Source: Antedon mediterranea (lineage: Eukaryota > Echinodermata > Crinoidea > Comatulida > Antedonidae). From it: DNA of 64,000 bases. Each line of letters starts with the position of its first letter. Position 1 is the first letter of the stretch. Location of the stretch: positions 5,461,001 through 5,525,000 of the forward strand of contig NC_092674.1 of NCBI RefSeq assembly GCF_964355755.1, in the 5' to 3' direction. Shown here piece after piece: positions 1 through 43,899 of this stretch. Under the pieces are notes generated by a model. That model made no database searches and was not told where the DNA came from. It was given only the letters and a program-made list of their open reading frames with translations. Both the position numbers and the translations under genes were made by a program.

Positions 1-140
1 CTGCTGACCTGGTTCGACTGTATACTATTCTAGGATTTGTGTTATAGCCATCAAACTTGTAACAATGTGTTCCTTCCACGACTGTGAACCATCCTTTGTC
101 ACCATCACAACCATTATGTATGTTACTCATATAAAAACTT
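1..140 (-). CDS. Exon 10 (partial): USOMP5-like domain, part 3
   Basis: From the acceptor TTTCAG next to 140 the frame reads SFYMSNIHNGCDGDKGWF, then a cysteine-containing strand HCYKFDGYN. It stays open to the window edge. The G-C-x-G-D-x-G-W block is the best conserved block of this domain family. The stop codon lies outside. Confidence 0.7.
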
Positions 141-3100
141 CTGAAATTTAAATTGTAAAAAATATGGATTAATATTATTTATCGATAGATTGATTGTTTA
201 ATGCAAACTGAATTGATTGATTAATTTTTTGAAAGAAATTGTGCTTACGCAATAATTAGTTCCCAGTAGAGACGGAACGCAAGGACGTATTGACCAATCG
301 CAAGAAACGGTTAGAATAATCCTTTGCTTGGATTGGTCAATTCGCTTGCGTTGCGGCTCACGTCCTTGCGTTGCGTTCTAGTGGGAACCAAGCTTAAGTG
401 ACGTATAATGCATCGCTTGTGATTGGTAAAATCGTGATATCCTTGTGTTTCGTCTGTAGTGGGAACCAAGCTATTATATTGAACATGTTGCCAAAAGAGC
501 ACTAAGGATACGTCTAAAGCCGATTTTCCATTAGGCGAATTTGTTCGCGCGAATAGAAAGCGTCAGCTTACGCATGCATATTCATGTTTACATTTTACAA
601 AATGACGCTTTGGATGATGAGCGCGAACAAATTTGCCTAGTGAAAAATAGGCTTAACTTAAAGTCGGTTTTCTCCACACTTTTTGCGCGAATCGAAAGTG
701 TTAATTAATGCGAATGCGTCTTAATAATTTCATATATTTATTGTGGCGTTAACAACATTCGCAACCAATCAGAACTCAAGAATGTTCGATTCGCGCGAAT
801 AAATACACTAATAGAAAATAGTTAAGAAGAGTTTGATTGTATGTCTGTTAAATGGTCACATTGTATTTAGTTTTGTTGTACAAGGTGGGAGAGGAGGAGG
901 GTGGGGGACATTCGAAAAGTTAGAAATAGATATGCTTGCAAACAAGATTACGCTAAAGCGTGGTTCCCACTAGAACGCAACGCCGTATTAACGCAAAGTG
1001 CTGTATTTCGTCATCACAGTGGGAACCGACGACGCAATAGTGCTGCAAAAATCGCAGGTTTGATTTCACGCAGGCGGGGGCAAACACAATTATTGGAAGG
1101 GCATTTTCTTACGTGGCGTAGGTTGCGTCGCTAGTAAGAACCAAGCTTAAGTATTATTACTGCATGACTTGTTTTAAACATATTCCAATTGTTTGTCTCC
1201 CACTTGGACGCAACGTAAGTGTGCCGCAAGTAATTTGACCAATCACGACGCGCGACAGATAATCAGAACCAACCCCATTAGAATTGTTGCTTGTGATTGG
1301 TCAACTCACTTTCGGCATGTCGTTGCATTGCGTCCAAGTAAGTGGGAAATCCATTATACACACCGACCGCCATGTGGGTTGTCTACTGAAAATATATTAG
1401 ATGAAGCAGTTTGCATGTCGTCCCAAGGTGAACTTTGAACTCTGTCCTTTGAAAACCAAGAGTTAGTAGTAGAACCAACACCATCAAAAGTGATAGAAAA
1501 CAACTCCTCGTGAAATGCAGAGAATGCTGTCAGTTTTACCTGTAACATAAACTTATAATATGTTATCAAAATCGATTTACTCGGAGAATTGTGATCGATA
1601 CTATAACAATAGATAAGATATTTGATTAGGTTGTAATTAATAATAGTGACGTCTACCTGTTGAATATTTAATGTTGACCAGTTATCAAATATTGCATTGC
1701 TTTTGTAAAATGTATCACTGATGAGAAATTGATGAGCATGGTGGCTTGATGTTTCTGATCCAGTTTGCCAAGCGCTGTTAATGCTAACTCCAGTCATAGA
1801 TACACCCTTAAACACTCGAACCCATTCATTTCCTGTGCAGAATAACAATTATTGAAACGTCTCTCTTAATTTTCTCCCCCCCCCCCCCCCCACCAAACCG
1901 AACGGATAGTTGTCCTTAAACATAGATTAGTGTATGAGTGATTAATGGATAAATATTGTTTAGACATAAACTTCGATGATTGTCATACCAAGGAGCAACA
2001 TCTAGAACTAGAACAATACAATCTAAAGCTCTGTCTATACCTATCAAAAAAGTGTGCTGTTCTTAAATATGGTAGTGATATGCCCATTTATGGTAGTGAT
2101 ATGATATCATCATGTCCATATATGGGCACATCCCATTTTTTTGTCACATAAAGTTTTATAGTGTAGACAGAGCTTAACATTACACACTGAGCTTGCCTTG
2201 CCAAGATATAGGCACCCGTCTATGAATTTGGCTTTTGAATTGGCTACATCAACTGCCAACAGTATAATATACGCCGCGATGAATAATGTACGTAGGCCTA
2301 GATAGAAGCCTACGTACATTATTCATCGCGGCGCGCGGTGTGTAGAACTGATCGTGTCGCAGCTACAGCTATAACCCCTTTGATCTAGTGGATTGCCTTG
2401 AACTTACCAATTCTACAACCTAAAACTTCAGCCCTTAAACTGCGATAATTGTGATAACTTTTAGGGTAAATCCTGATAGCTACGCCTTGTATTACTGGAT
2501 TAAAATAATGTGTTCGTACGCTAGTTTGGTCCCAATTACCATCAAAAATCTGTATACAAAATTAAGAAAATTAAATATATAATTGAGTAATTTAGGTTAT
2601 TATACGTTACACACATGAATGAAAAGAACCACTGTTGTAGTTACGTTTTTTAACTTTTGCTTGCAAACTAAGGAGTCATCTACGGAGGTCGGAAACAAGT
2701 TAACCCTTATATTTATTACTTTCTAAAGCACTGTCTACGCTATCAAACTTTGTGTGACAAAATATGTGATGTGCTCATATGGACATGATGATGTCATATC
2801 ACTACCATATTAAGCATATCAGTGCCATATTTGATATTAACTTTGATAGTGTAGACAGAGCTTAATGGAATTGTTTTCCGTTCACCGTCCTAATGATGGC
2901 ACTGCTCTATTTCAAACCGCAATAAATTGTAACCTGTATACATAACATTTATTATGTGGGAAAATGATAACGTATTTTTAAAATAGGGGGAGGGGGGGCG
3001 GGAAAGTGTGACATTTTGCTTGCAGCTTGTTTTCTGTACCCTAAGTTATTATCGGCGTTTCATAGTATTTTACGCATGAAACGCCATGTGTGCAACAATT

Positions 3101-6059
3101 TATATATGTATATGTTGTTACTAGTATACTAGACTACCAATTATAAATTGAAACCCGCCTAGAACCTAGACTATTGTATACCCTAGCTGTTATACCTTCT
3201 GATTTCCATGACCATTAGAGATGAAATTGTCACCAACTTGGTTCACTTTGATGTAACTTATTGTGTAGGTTTTCACCCATTGGCTTAGGTCTGTTCTTCC
3301 CTGTGTTTGGATACCTGTAATATTGTGCTCAACCATCAAATGTATTTGAATCCAACTGTTGATATCTGAATCATGTGGAATCCAACAAGGCACACAGTAA
3401 GATGTTGGTACTGCATTTAATCTTGCACATTTTGGACCGTAGTCTTCAGAATCTGAAAATGTGGAACTTGCACTCAATTGACCATCAAAAATATCACCAG
3501 ACTCCATTCCAAGAGGTTCCAGACATGCTATACAATATAATAATTTACAAAATAATGGTAAATTATAATATATTATTTACGGTACCATGGGTGGTTTGAT
3601 CTTAATTGTCAATTTTTACTGTAATAAGTCGTACAGTTATATCATTTTTTATGTTGGCTATCTCGCTTTAATTTCAATTCAAAATTTACTTACCAGGTGA
3701 CGGACACTGCTCAGCTAGATATCCAGTTTCTGAACAAATGCAGAGATAGCGTCTCATAGCACCAGGAACATCGATACAAACGTTGCCAGATCCACAATCA
3801 ACAAATGCACATATTCCTTCCGCCTTCTGTAATAATTTTTAAATGATGATTTAGAAGATAAAAATCAGAGTTTTTAATAATACGGTAATTTATTATGTGG
3901 AAACAATTGAATAATCAAAAAGATAGTTGAAATAAAAAAAAATAATAAAAGCTCATTTTCTGTGAATGGGCGTTAAAAAACACAGTTATAATATGTTTAA
4001 TCGGGGAAGAGTGAAATTTTACTTTTTCCTGATTTAATTTATAAATACATTTTTAAAACAATTATGTTTGTTTTTACGTCATTGTAGCGTAATGTCGATG
4101 TAACACAATTTGTTATTTATAACTTTTTCCATTTCTTACCAATGTACTGTATCATTTCAGTTTTACTGTGTTTTTAAAATAACAAAAAAAGTGAGAATCT
4201 CAATCTTTCTTCAGAGTACTGACTCTACAACTTACTGTGACCACAGGACTCATTTCGATGTATCTTTCTCCTGAATTCTCGACAAAATTACTCTCGTCTT
4301 CCGTACGAGTAGCATCGTTTAATTTGCATGTATTTTGGTTGTAGTTTACTGATTTACATTGCTGGTTCTTGATACAGTTGGTGACACAGGAAGCCAAAGT
4401 ACTGTCAGTGATAGTGGCGATGTCATTGTTTTGCAGCTTATGGTTCTCTACGATCACTGTGGACTTGTATGCATTATCGAGATCTGGAATTAAAATAGCT
4501 AGATTGGTAAGAATTACATACAACTGACAAAGGGGCGATTGCAGATTCTGGCATCTTATGAAGGCCTAGTAATTTACCAATTAAAGTATATTGAAACGGG
4601 GAATAATCTTTGTATTTATATCCCGGTGGTCAAATTCATAGTAACTATTTACACTACACTTACCGTTAATTTCGAAAACGGTATCAAACGTAAAACGTCT
4701 GGTTTGCTGATGTGTGAACGTAACCTGGGTCCCAATATCATATACAGATGGCTGTGCCGTATATTTATAAATCGACCCTACATTGGAATAATCAAATTGA
4801 TAATAGAGTTGCCCTGTTGTATACGAGAAGCCAATTTTATCTCCAGGTAAAACATCAATTCTATCAGAATGTGCAAGTGGAAATTCGACGACAACGTCAG
4901 GCTCTCCTTCTGGAAGTAAAGTTTTCCCGATGATTTCATACACGTTGTTGTCTGCGTCTACCGCTCTGTAAACTAAGCCGATGATATCTGTTGTTACTTT
5001 TGCCATATACCTCCATCCTGTGATTGTACCAGGACACTTTATCTTGTTCCAATCGTCCATCCAAACGTTCAAGACTGTTGTTCTTGTCGTAGTTATCTTC
5101 ATGAATGGCCACTTGATAATGTTACATGGTAAATATGAATCTAAAAAAAAATCAAATCTTGTGAACGTTAACCTGTCGTTATCGTGTTTCGATACAGTTA
5201 TTGTAGAAACATTTGTCAAAACTCATTTTGCTATACAAAAATATTCAATACAATATAGGCTATACAAAGAAATTCAGTACCTTTTAAAACAGCTTGAAAT
5301 GAATATGTTCTCATATAAGAACCGCCATTGATCGTGTGAATCGTGTGGACTAACAAATCATTCTGACTGATCCCGTCTTTAACAATAAACTCTGTACCTT
5401 CATTGTCACGTACCAAAAGACTTGTTTCAAATTTGAATCCAATGACATCCCCACTTTTTACTGAGATCCAATCTGGTTCTGGTAGCGTAAACTCTCGTTC
5501 TGTATTCAATACTTGTTGTGTCGGTATTACGGTTCGTCCAACCACAACGTACCTGTTGCTACCAGCTATGTGTGGACGCATCACCAATGCTAAGAATTCT
5601 GCAGACGCAGTTGGATAGAATCTCCAAGCTGTTACATATCCATCACATGTTATTGGATTCCCAATATTCAACACCGTCCATCCAGGGGAGTCCGATAAAG
5701 ATCTAGATGTTAAAGCTCCTCCGTGTACCTTAGGGCAACTACTGCCATAGGCTAAAATAAAATAAAGACAAGAACTTTGTTCAGGGCCCAAGCTATAGTG
5801 TCCCATTAACGCCCGTATTCTTTCTTAAACCGGACTTTAGTCATAATAGTCGTAAGAGGGTGTCCCTGGGGTTGTCCGTAGTAGTAGAAATATATATTTC
5901 TCCACGTTCGTTTTTTAAAGAAAGTGTCTCCTTAATTAAGGTTGTCCTTGAAAAGGCATTCTTGTGAACAGTTTTTCAATTTAGGCTAATTTACTAACCT
6001 TTCAACACCACGCTAACCAAGAGAAGAAATAGAAATACTTGTACATCAACAGCCCACAT
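1..6059 (-). CDS. Secreted multidomain adhesion/matrix protein (two novel modules, PAN, EGF, F5/8C, USOMP5-like), 3' end outside window
   Basis: Ten exons join in frame on the minus strand: 5999-6059, 5281-5751, 4664-5140, 4236-4483, 3694-3826, 3196-3527, 2408-2549, 1657-1832, 1364-1539 and 1-140 (runs off the window). Every junction is GT-AG and the phases agree (1,1,1,0,1,0,1,0,2). The predicted chain is at least 785 residues. Order: signal peptide (1 to about 21), two homologous modules of about 157 residues, PAN/apple domain (337-419), six-cysteine EGF domain (420-463), discoidin F5/8 type C domain (464-621), then a domain resembling those of uncharacterised skeletal organic matrix protein 5 (USOMP5)-like proteins (from 622). 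PAN, EGF and discoidin domains bind carbohydrate, protein or lipid outside the cell, so an extracellular adhesion, matrix or lectin-like role is inferred. No transmembrane segment is visible in the part present. Architecture is seen directly; the function and the USOMP5 comparison rest on memory of the family. Confidence 0.82.
258..396. mobile_element. Palindromic MITE, family B
   Basis: The ends are inverted copies of TTCCCAGTAG / CTAGTGGGAACC, followed by GGAACGCAAGGACGT and its complement. Inner arms carry TTGACCAATC / GATTGGTCAA, so the element folds on itself. It ends in AAGCTTAA. There is no coding capacity. Confidence 0.75.
391..474. mobile_element. Palindromic MITE family B, partial copy
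   Basis: Shares the AAGCTTAA junction with the previous copy and ends CTGTAGTGGGAACCAAGCT. It holds one GATTGGT arm, so it is a half-length copy. Confidence 0.55.
514..655. mobile_element. Palindromic MITE, family C
   Basis: Inverted ends AAGCCGATTTTCCATTAGGC and GCCTAGTGAAAAATAGGCTT, with an inner AATTTGTTCGCGCGAAT arm and its complement GCGCGAACAAATT. A second full copy is at 30278-30427. Confidence 0.7.
659..824. mobile_element. Palindromic MITE family C, diverged copy
   Basis: Opens TTAAAGTCGGTTTTCTCCAC and has GCGCGAATCGAAAGTG against GTTCGATTCGCGCGAAT near the other end. Poorer symmetry than its neighbour, so an older copy. Confidence 0.5.
954..1148. mobile_element. Palindromic MITE family B, subtype 2
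   Basis: Ends AAAGCGTGGTTCCCACTAG and GCGTCGCTAGTAAGAACC. The interior differs from the main subtype and carries ATCGCAGGTTTGATTTCACG and GGAAGGGCATTTTCTTAC. The same interior recurs at 46940-47152 and in part at 46546-46675. Confidence 0.65.
1190..1352. mobile_element. Palindromic MITE family B, diverged copy
   Basis: CTCCCACTTGGACGCAACGT at the left is answered by GCATTGCGTCCAAGTAAGTG at the right. Paired TTTGACCAATCACG and GTGATTGGTCAACT lie inside. Confidence 0.6.
1364..1539 (-). CDS. Exon 9: USOMP5-like domain, part 2
   Basis: This exon encodes VKLTAFSAF, then FSITFDGVGS and SWFSKDRVQSSPWDD, motifs recurrent in the same domain family. The donor chosen is CG/GTGTGT in phase 2, because only this phase fits the acceptor of exon 10. 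Joined, the strand reads R-SFYMSNIHNGCDGDKGW, the expected continuation. Confidence 0.7.
1657..1832 (-). CDS. Exon 8: USOMP5-like domain, part 1
   Basis: This exon starts G-NEWVRVFKGVSMTG and runs to the NWSTLNIQQ strand. The W-V-x-V-F-K-G-V-S opening is typical, as far as I recall, of the domain shared by USOMP5-like proteins of corals, anemones and amphioxus. It enters in phase 1 and leaves in phase 0. Confidence 0.7.
2024..2176. mobile_element. Palindromic MITE, family A copy 1
   Basis: Inverted ends TAAAGCTCTGTCTATAC and GTGTAGACAGAGCTTA. The centre has two ATGGTAGTGATATG units and then a perfect CArG-type CCATATATGG at 2116-2125. There is no open frame of substance. Confidence 0.8.
2272..2333. 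repeat. Perfect 26-bp inverted repeat with 10-nt loop
   Basis: Arm 2272-2297 (starting CGCCGCGATGAATAATGTAC) is exactly complementary to 2308-2333, with a CTAGATAGAA loop. It lies inside intron 7, next to family A copy 1 but unlike it in sequence. Confidence 0.85.
2408..2549 (-). CDS. Exon 7: discoidin (F5/8 type C) domain, C-terminal part
   Basis: This exon encodes 47 residues ending the discoidin fold: an IFDGNWD turn, VIQGVAIRIYP (usual P-I-A-R-Y-I-R-I-P strand), and SLRAEVLGC, which carries the closing cysteine. Acceptor TATACAG and donor GTAAG are good, with phase 0 in and phase 1 out. Confidence 0.85.
2724..2864. mobile_element. Palindromic MITE, family A copy 2
   Basis: Ends TAAAGCACTGTCTACGC and GTGTAGACAGAGCTTA. 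The centre keeps GTCATATCACTACC, but the CArG site is broken. Confidence 0.75.
3073..3172 (+). repeat. Dispersed repeat G, copy 1
   Basis: Starts GCATGAAACGCCATGTGTGC and ends GCCTAGAACCTAGACT. Related copies are at 46471-46545 (plus) and 50475-50554 (minus). Short and without coding capacity. Confidence 0.5.
3196..3527 (-). CDS. Exon 6: discoidin (F5/8 type C) domain, N-terminal part
   Basis: The start reads C-LEPLGMESG-I-D-QLSASS, the hallmark opening of F5/8C domains. It continues with a SWIQIHL strand (usual W-L-Q-V-D-L position), V-GI-TQGR, and a WVK-Y-I-Y strand. The donor AAG/GTATAA leaves phase 0. The domain is completed by exon 7. Confidence 0.88.
3694..3826 (-). CDS. Exon 5: EGF-like domain
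   Basis: This exon encodes 44 residues with six cysteines spaced C-x4-C-x5-C-x11-C-x-C-x9-C, a canonical EGF pattern. There is no clear calcium-binding D-x-N/D-E start. It enters in phase 0 and leaves in phase 1. It is too short to stand out as an open reading frame and is found by its splice sites. Confidence 0.82.
3827..4235. other. Intron 4 of the secreted protein gene
   Basis: AT-rich, with nothing recognisable beyond the splice sites. Confidence 0.5.
4236..4483 (-). CDS. Exon 4: PAN/apple domain
   Basis: This exon encodes about 83 residues with the four-cysteine core SCVTNC...QQC...NTC, followed by an E-R-Y-I-E strand, as in PAN/apple domains. The donor GTAAGT leaves phase 0, which matches the phase-0 acceptor of the next exon. 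Confidence 0.75.
4664..5140 (-). CDS. Exon 3: second novel extracellular module
   Basis: This phase 1-1 exon encodes a second copy of the module in exon 2. Matching landmarks are TGWRYMAK, GLVYRAV, EIIGKTLLP and GDKIGF. The copies are clearly diverged, so the duplication is old. Acceptor (poly-T tract then AG) and donor (GTAAGTG) are both strong. Confidence 0.8.
5281..5751 (-). CDS. Exon 2: first novel extracellular module
   Basis: A single phase 1-1 exon encodes about 157 residues. Landmarks are a TAWRFY motif, an ALVMRP strand, a VVGRTVIP strand, and GDVIGF near the end. Exon 3 encodes a homologous module with the same landmarks. The alternation of short hydrophobic strands suggests a beta-sandwich (inference). 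I cannot attach a Pfam name. The symmetrical phase makes it a shuffling-competent unit. Confidence 0.8.
5999..6059 (-). CDS. Exon 1: signal peptide of the secreted multidomain protein
   Basis: The ATG at 6059 opens a 20-codon exon reading MWAVDVQVFLFLLLVSVVLK, a hydrophobic run typical of a secretory signal. It ends with a GTTAG donor in phase 1. The next exon supplies the alanine expected near the cleavage site. Confidence 0.8.
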
Positions 6060-7014
6060 AATGCATGCAGTGGTAGTTCTTCGTACGTAGGCCTACTTCG
6101 AATCTATTCAATTGGACACGACGACTAGACGAGATATGTCCAAAGAACGATTGTTTAATTTTGACGCGTTCGTATGTTATACTAAGTCTGCCACACGCTA
6201 TAATGTAGCATTATCTTGCGTACGTGTAAGGAACGACTACTTAACAGAAATGTAAGGCTCAGCTCATTACACTTCAAAAGACAGCGTAGACTAATCTTAT
6301 TGCGGGGGTAGGCCTACAAAATAAAGAATAATAAATGTCCTCAAACTAACCAATAATCATGCAGATAATCAATATTTTCTTTGTTTTTAAAGACCAATAT
6401 AATATGTTGCTATTGACAGTTATTACCGGATGAAGCCTATCGACCATTATATATAATATGCATGAAAGATAATTGTGTAATGCACAGCTAACTGTTGTGC
6501 TTCTTTTTTAATAACGCGTTTACATTTTTTCTTTATCAAGATGTCATCAATACGTAGGTATAATTCATAATTAATTATTTCCATCAATAATTAGCAGTAA
6601 AATATGTATATGCTGTATAGCTATTGATAATAATAATAATAATAAGACGATCAATTTATTATTACCCTTTACGTCACATTATCACCAGTTAGTGAGGACA
6701 TTTTTGTGATAAAGTAAGAGCAGTTTTCTGTTTAGGCTCATGCCCAGATGAAATTTAAAATGTACTTTTAAGAAGTTTTGCCAAATAAATATTATTATTA
6801 TCTGATCACATCAGTTTTTCACATCAACTGAACACATAAGTTTCTTACACATTTATGGCGTTCCATATATCCCCAAAACTTTCGGAATGATGTATGAGGG
6901 CGTGGTAGTGGTGGAGAGAAAAGTAAAAAGAAAATGGCCGATGGTCTTGTAAGGCAATAAAAATTGGTTGCGAGAGTCAAAAAGCTGTTATTGAACATCC
7001 GATATAAGAAAATT
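6060..7014. promoter_or_regulatory. Head-to-head intergenic region between the secreted protein gene and mtmr2
   Basis: Only about 950 bp separate the two divergent start codons, so the promoters of both genes, or of the first gene and the upstream mtmr2 promoter, should lie here. An AAT/TAA microsatellite is at about 6627-6645. No convincing TATA box or CpG island is visible. Inference from gene orientation only. Confidence 0.45.
6934..6960 (+). CDS. Short upstream ORF (or 15-nt alternative first exon) of mtmr2
   Basis: AAAATGGCC gives a strong start context. The frame reads MADGLVRQ and stops at 6960, 54 bases before the main ATG. Inside it, CTT/GTAAGG is a reasonable splice donor in phase 0, so the same ATG could instead supply a five-codon first exon joined to 16543. 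Which is used cannot be told from sequence. Confidence 0.35.
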   Translation: MADGLVRQ

Positions 7015-41230
<34,216 letters not shown>

Positions 41231-41699
41231 ACAAATTAAAAGATGGGGCTAGGATTTGGTTCTAGAGTTAACAACAAAGGGAGACACATCGTCTAGGGTT
41301 GCCTGCCCAATTAATAGTTCTTTACAGTGAGGCTAAGAATTTAAGCCCAGACTCAAAGGCAGGCACATAACCACTTACCACATAGATGCAAGGATGATGC
41401 TAGGGTTTAGATCTAGAGGTATCAACAAGGGGAGGCATGTCATCCCCTAGGGTTGCCAGCCCCTAGGGTTGTCATCTCCTAGGGTTGTCATCCCCTAGGG
41501 TTGCCAGCCCAATTAATAATGCTTTAAAGTGAAGCTAATGATTTAGGCCTAGACTCAAAGGCTGGTACATAACCAACTGTGGTAGCTAGCCAAATTATAG
41601 CATGATTAAAATGTGAGGCTAGGAATTTAAAGAATCAACCAAGGTACTTCCAGCCTAATCATATACATAGGTGCTTTAAATATTGCCCCTGCTATTTAT

Positions 41700-42424
41700 C
41701 CCCATTGTTTTCATTTTGGCTCAATTCGATGAAAATATTGATTAATGGGGAATTTGTAAGTTGTAAATTTTATATCAATTAGTAATTTATTAAGCTAAAT
41801 TTGGACAGTTTACTAATCTTATCCTTTATGTTGGATTTATATATGTGTGAATAAATTATCATGTAATTAAATATTGGGGAGAATAGGTGATTAACATCTT
41901 TTGTAAAAAGTTTTAAAAATAAACCGTAAAAAATACAATATTGTTCCAAATAAGGACACTACTTAAACAACATAATTTAAATAGCACTTTTTAAAATTGA
42001 TTGTTTTTTGGGGTGTTTTTTTTGGTGTCAAAAAATTTGGACCAACTGTGCTAACAATGTACCTAATGAACAATCTCCACTATGTTTAGCCTATTATTAG
42101 TAGCTCATTATAATATTTTACTAAGCAAATATTCATTTTAACAATTAGTTAAAAGGTAATGTTTTAATATTGGGTTGCTACAGTATCAATATTTACAGAT
42201 ATTCTGTTTATGTTATAAATTTGAATATAAGAGTTTTTATATAAATGTTAAGTACACTTTAATTAATGTAGTACTCTTAATTAAACAAATCTTTTATATT
42301 GTGAAAATCTTTTGGTAAACTAAACACTCTTCTATATAAGAGTCTCACTTGGTTGATGTATAAGTGTTCTGTAAGAGTTCACAGACTGTCTTTCAAGTAC
42401 TCTTTGATATAATTGTATGCACCC
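41700..42424. other. Probable mtmr2 3' UTR and flank
   Basis: AT-rich, with AATAAA-like hexamers near 41850 and 41922. Which, if any, is the polyadenylation signal cannot be decided. Nothing else is seen. Confidence 0.4.
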
Positions 42425-42623
42425 TCAGGTGAATAGTAATTTCACCATGCTAAGGACTCTTATTCAAAGGTGAATAGTAATTTCACCGTGCTAAGGACTC
42501 TTATTCACAGGTGAATAGTAATTTCACCGTGCTAAGGACTCTTATTCACAGGTGAATAGTAATTTCACCGTGCTAAGGACTCTTATTCACAGGTGAATAG
42601 TAATTTCGCCGTGCTAAGGACTC
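42425..42623. repeat. 41-bp tandem repeat, five copies
   Basis: Unit CAGGTGAATAGTAATTTCAC then CGTGCTAAGGACTCTTATTC, nearly identical in all five copies. Confidence 0.92.
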
Positions 42624-43119
42624 TAACGCGTGTATCGAGGACATAAAACAAAGGAGTCTAATCATAATGCCATCAATATTGTAGCTGTACTGAAATTGCA
42701 GTCATTGTTTTAACGATGAATTGCTGTCTAAGGGCTCGTCATTAACATTCTAAAATGTATTTGTTTCTTTTCAAATAAAAGATGTATCATTTATTTTTAC
42801 GTTTAACCTTGCATAGAAATTTCAAATTAGTTCAGAAAAAGAAAGAAACAAAAATACTAATCAGTGGAACAAATTAAAATGCTATGAATTTGTGAATCAG
42901 TTTTGGTGCAATACGAAAACATTATAAATTATTTCAATTAAAACTAAATGCTAAAGAATAAACATATAAACAAACCTCGTGTTTATTTTTGGTAGGAGCA
43001 ATATTATGTAATTTGACCATATACAATTTGGAGTCAACTGTTAAGGGCATAAAGTATTGAGTGATTTTGGTGTTCAGTATTTACAGTTGAACCCATTTCC
43101 GTTAAGACACCAGCTAGGA

Positions 43120-43890
43120 ACCAGCCAGGAAACAGCTATCCAGGAGGGAAACAGCTATCCAGGGTGGAAACAGCTATCCAGGGGAAAAACCACTATCCAG
43201 GGGGAAAACCACTATCCAGGGGGAAAACCACTATCCAGGGGGAAAACCACTATCCAGGGGGGAACCCGCTATCCAGGAGGGAAACAGCTATCCAGGAGGG
43301 AAACAGCTATCCAGGAAGGAAACAGCTATCCAGGAGGGAAACGGCTATCCAGGGGAAAAACGGCTATCCAGGGGAAAAACGGCTATCCAGGGGAAAAACG
43401 GCTATCCAGGGGGGAAACGGCTATCCAGGGGGGAAACGGCTATCCAGGGGGGAAACGGCTATCCAGGGGGGAAACGGCTATCCAGGGGGGAAACGGCTAT
43501 CCAGGGGGGAAACGGCTATCCAGGGGGGGAAACGGCTATCCAGGGGGGGAAACGGCTATCCAGGGGGGGGGGAACGGCTATCCAGGGGGGGGGGGGGAAA
43601 CGGCTATCCAGGGGGGACACCGGCTATCCAGGGGGGACACCGGCTATCCAGGGGGGACACCGGCTATCCAGGGGGGGACACCGGCTATCCAGGGGGGGAC
43701 ACCGCTATCCAGGGGGGAAACCGCTATCCAGGGGGGAAACCGCTATCCAGGGGGGAAACCGCTATCCAGGGGGGAAACCGCTATCCAGGGGGAAACCGCT
43801 ATCCAGGGGGGAAACCGCTATCCAGGGGGGAAACCGCTATCCAGGGGGGAAACCGCTATCCAGGGGGGAAACAGCTATCCAGGGGATACC
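43120..43890. repeat. G-rich minisatellite, about 19-bp unit, about 40 copies
   Basis: The core is CTATCCAGGGGGGAAAC, with variants (AACCACT, AACAGCT, AACGGCT, ACACCGGCT, AACCGCT) arranged in blocks, and G runs of 4 to 13. Two long open frames across it are only repeat translations. It is downstream of mtmr2. Confidence 0.93.
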
Positions 43891-43899
43891 CCTCTAATA

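Larger units (their letters stand above)
141..1363. other. Intron 9 of the secreted protein gene, filled with palindromic repeats
   Basis: Almost the whole intron is accounted for by palindromic MITE copies: two of family B at 258-474, two of family C at 514-824, then two further family B copies at 954-1352. No coding signal is visible. Confidence 0.7.
1833..2407. other. Intron 7 of the secreted protein gene
   Basis: Holds a poly-C run near 1877-1891, family A MITE copy 1 (2024-2176) and a perfect hairpin (2272-2333). Nothing coding is seen. Confidence 0.6.

Noticed and set aside
4539-5331. Plus-strand frames of 60-116 codons over the secreted protein exons
   Set aside because: Antisense shadows of exons 2-4, which show conserved domains and splice sites.
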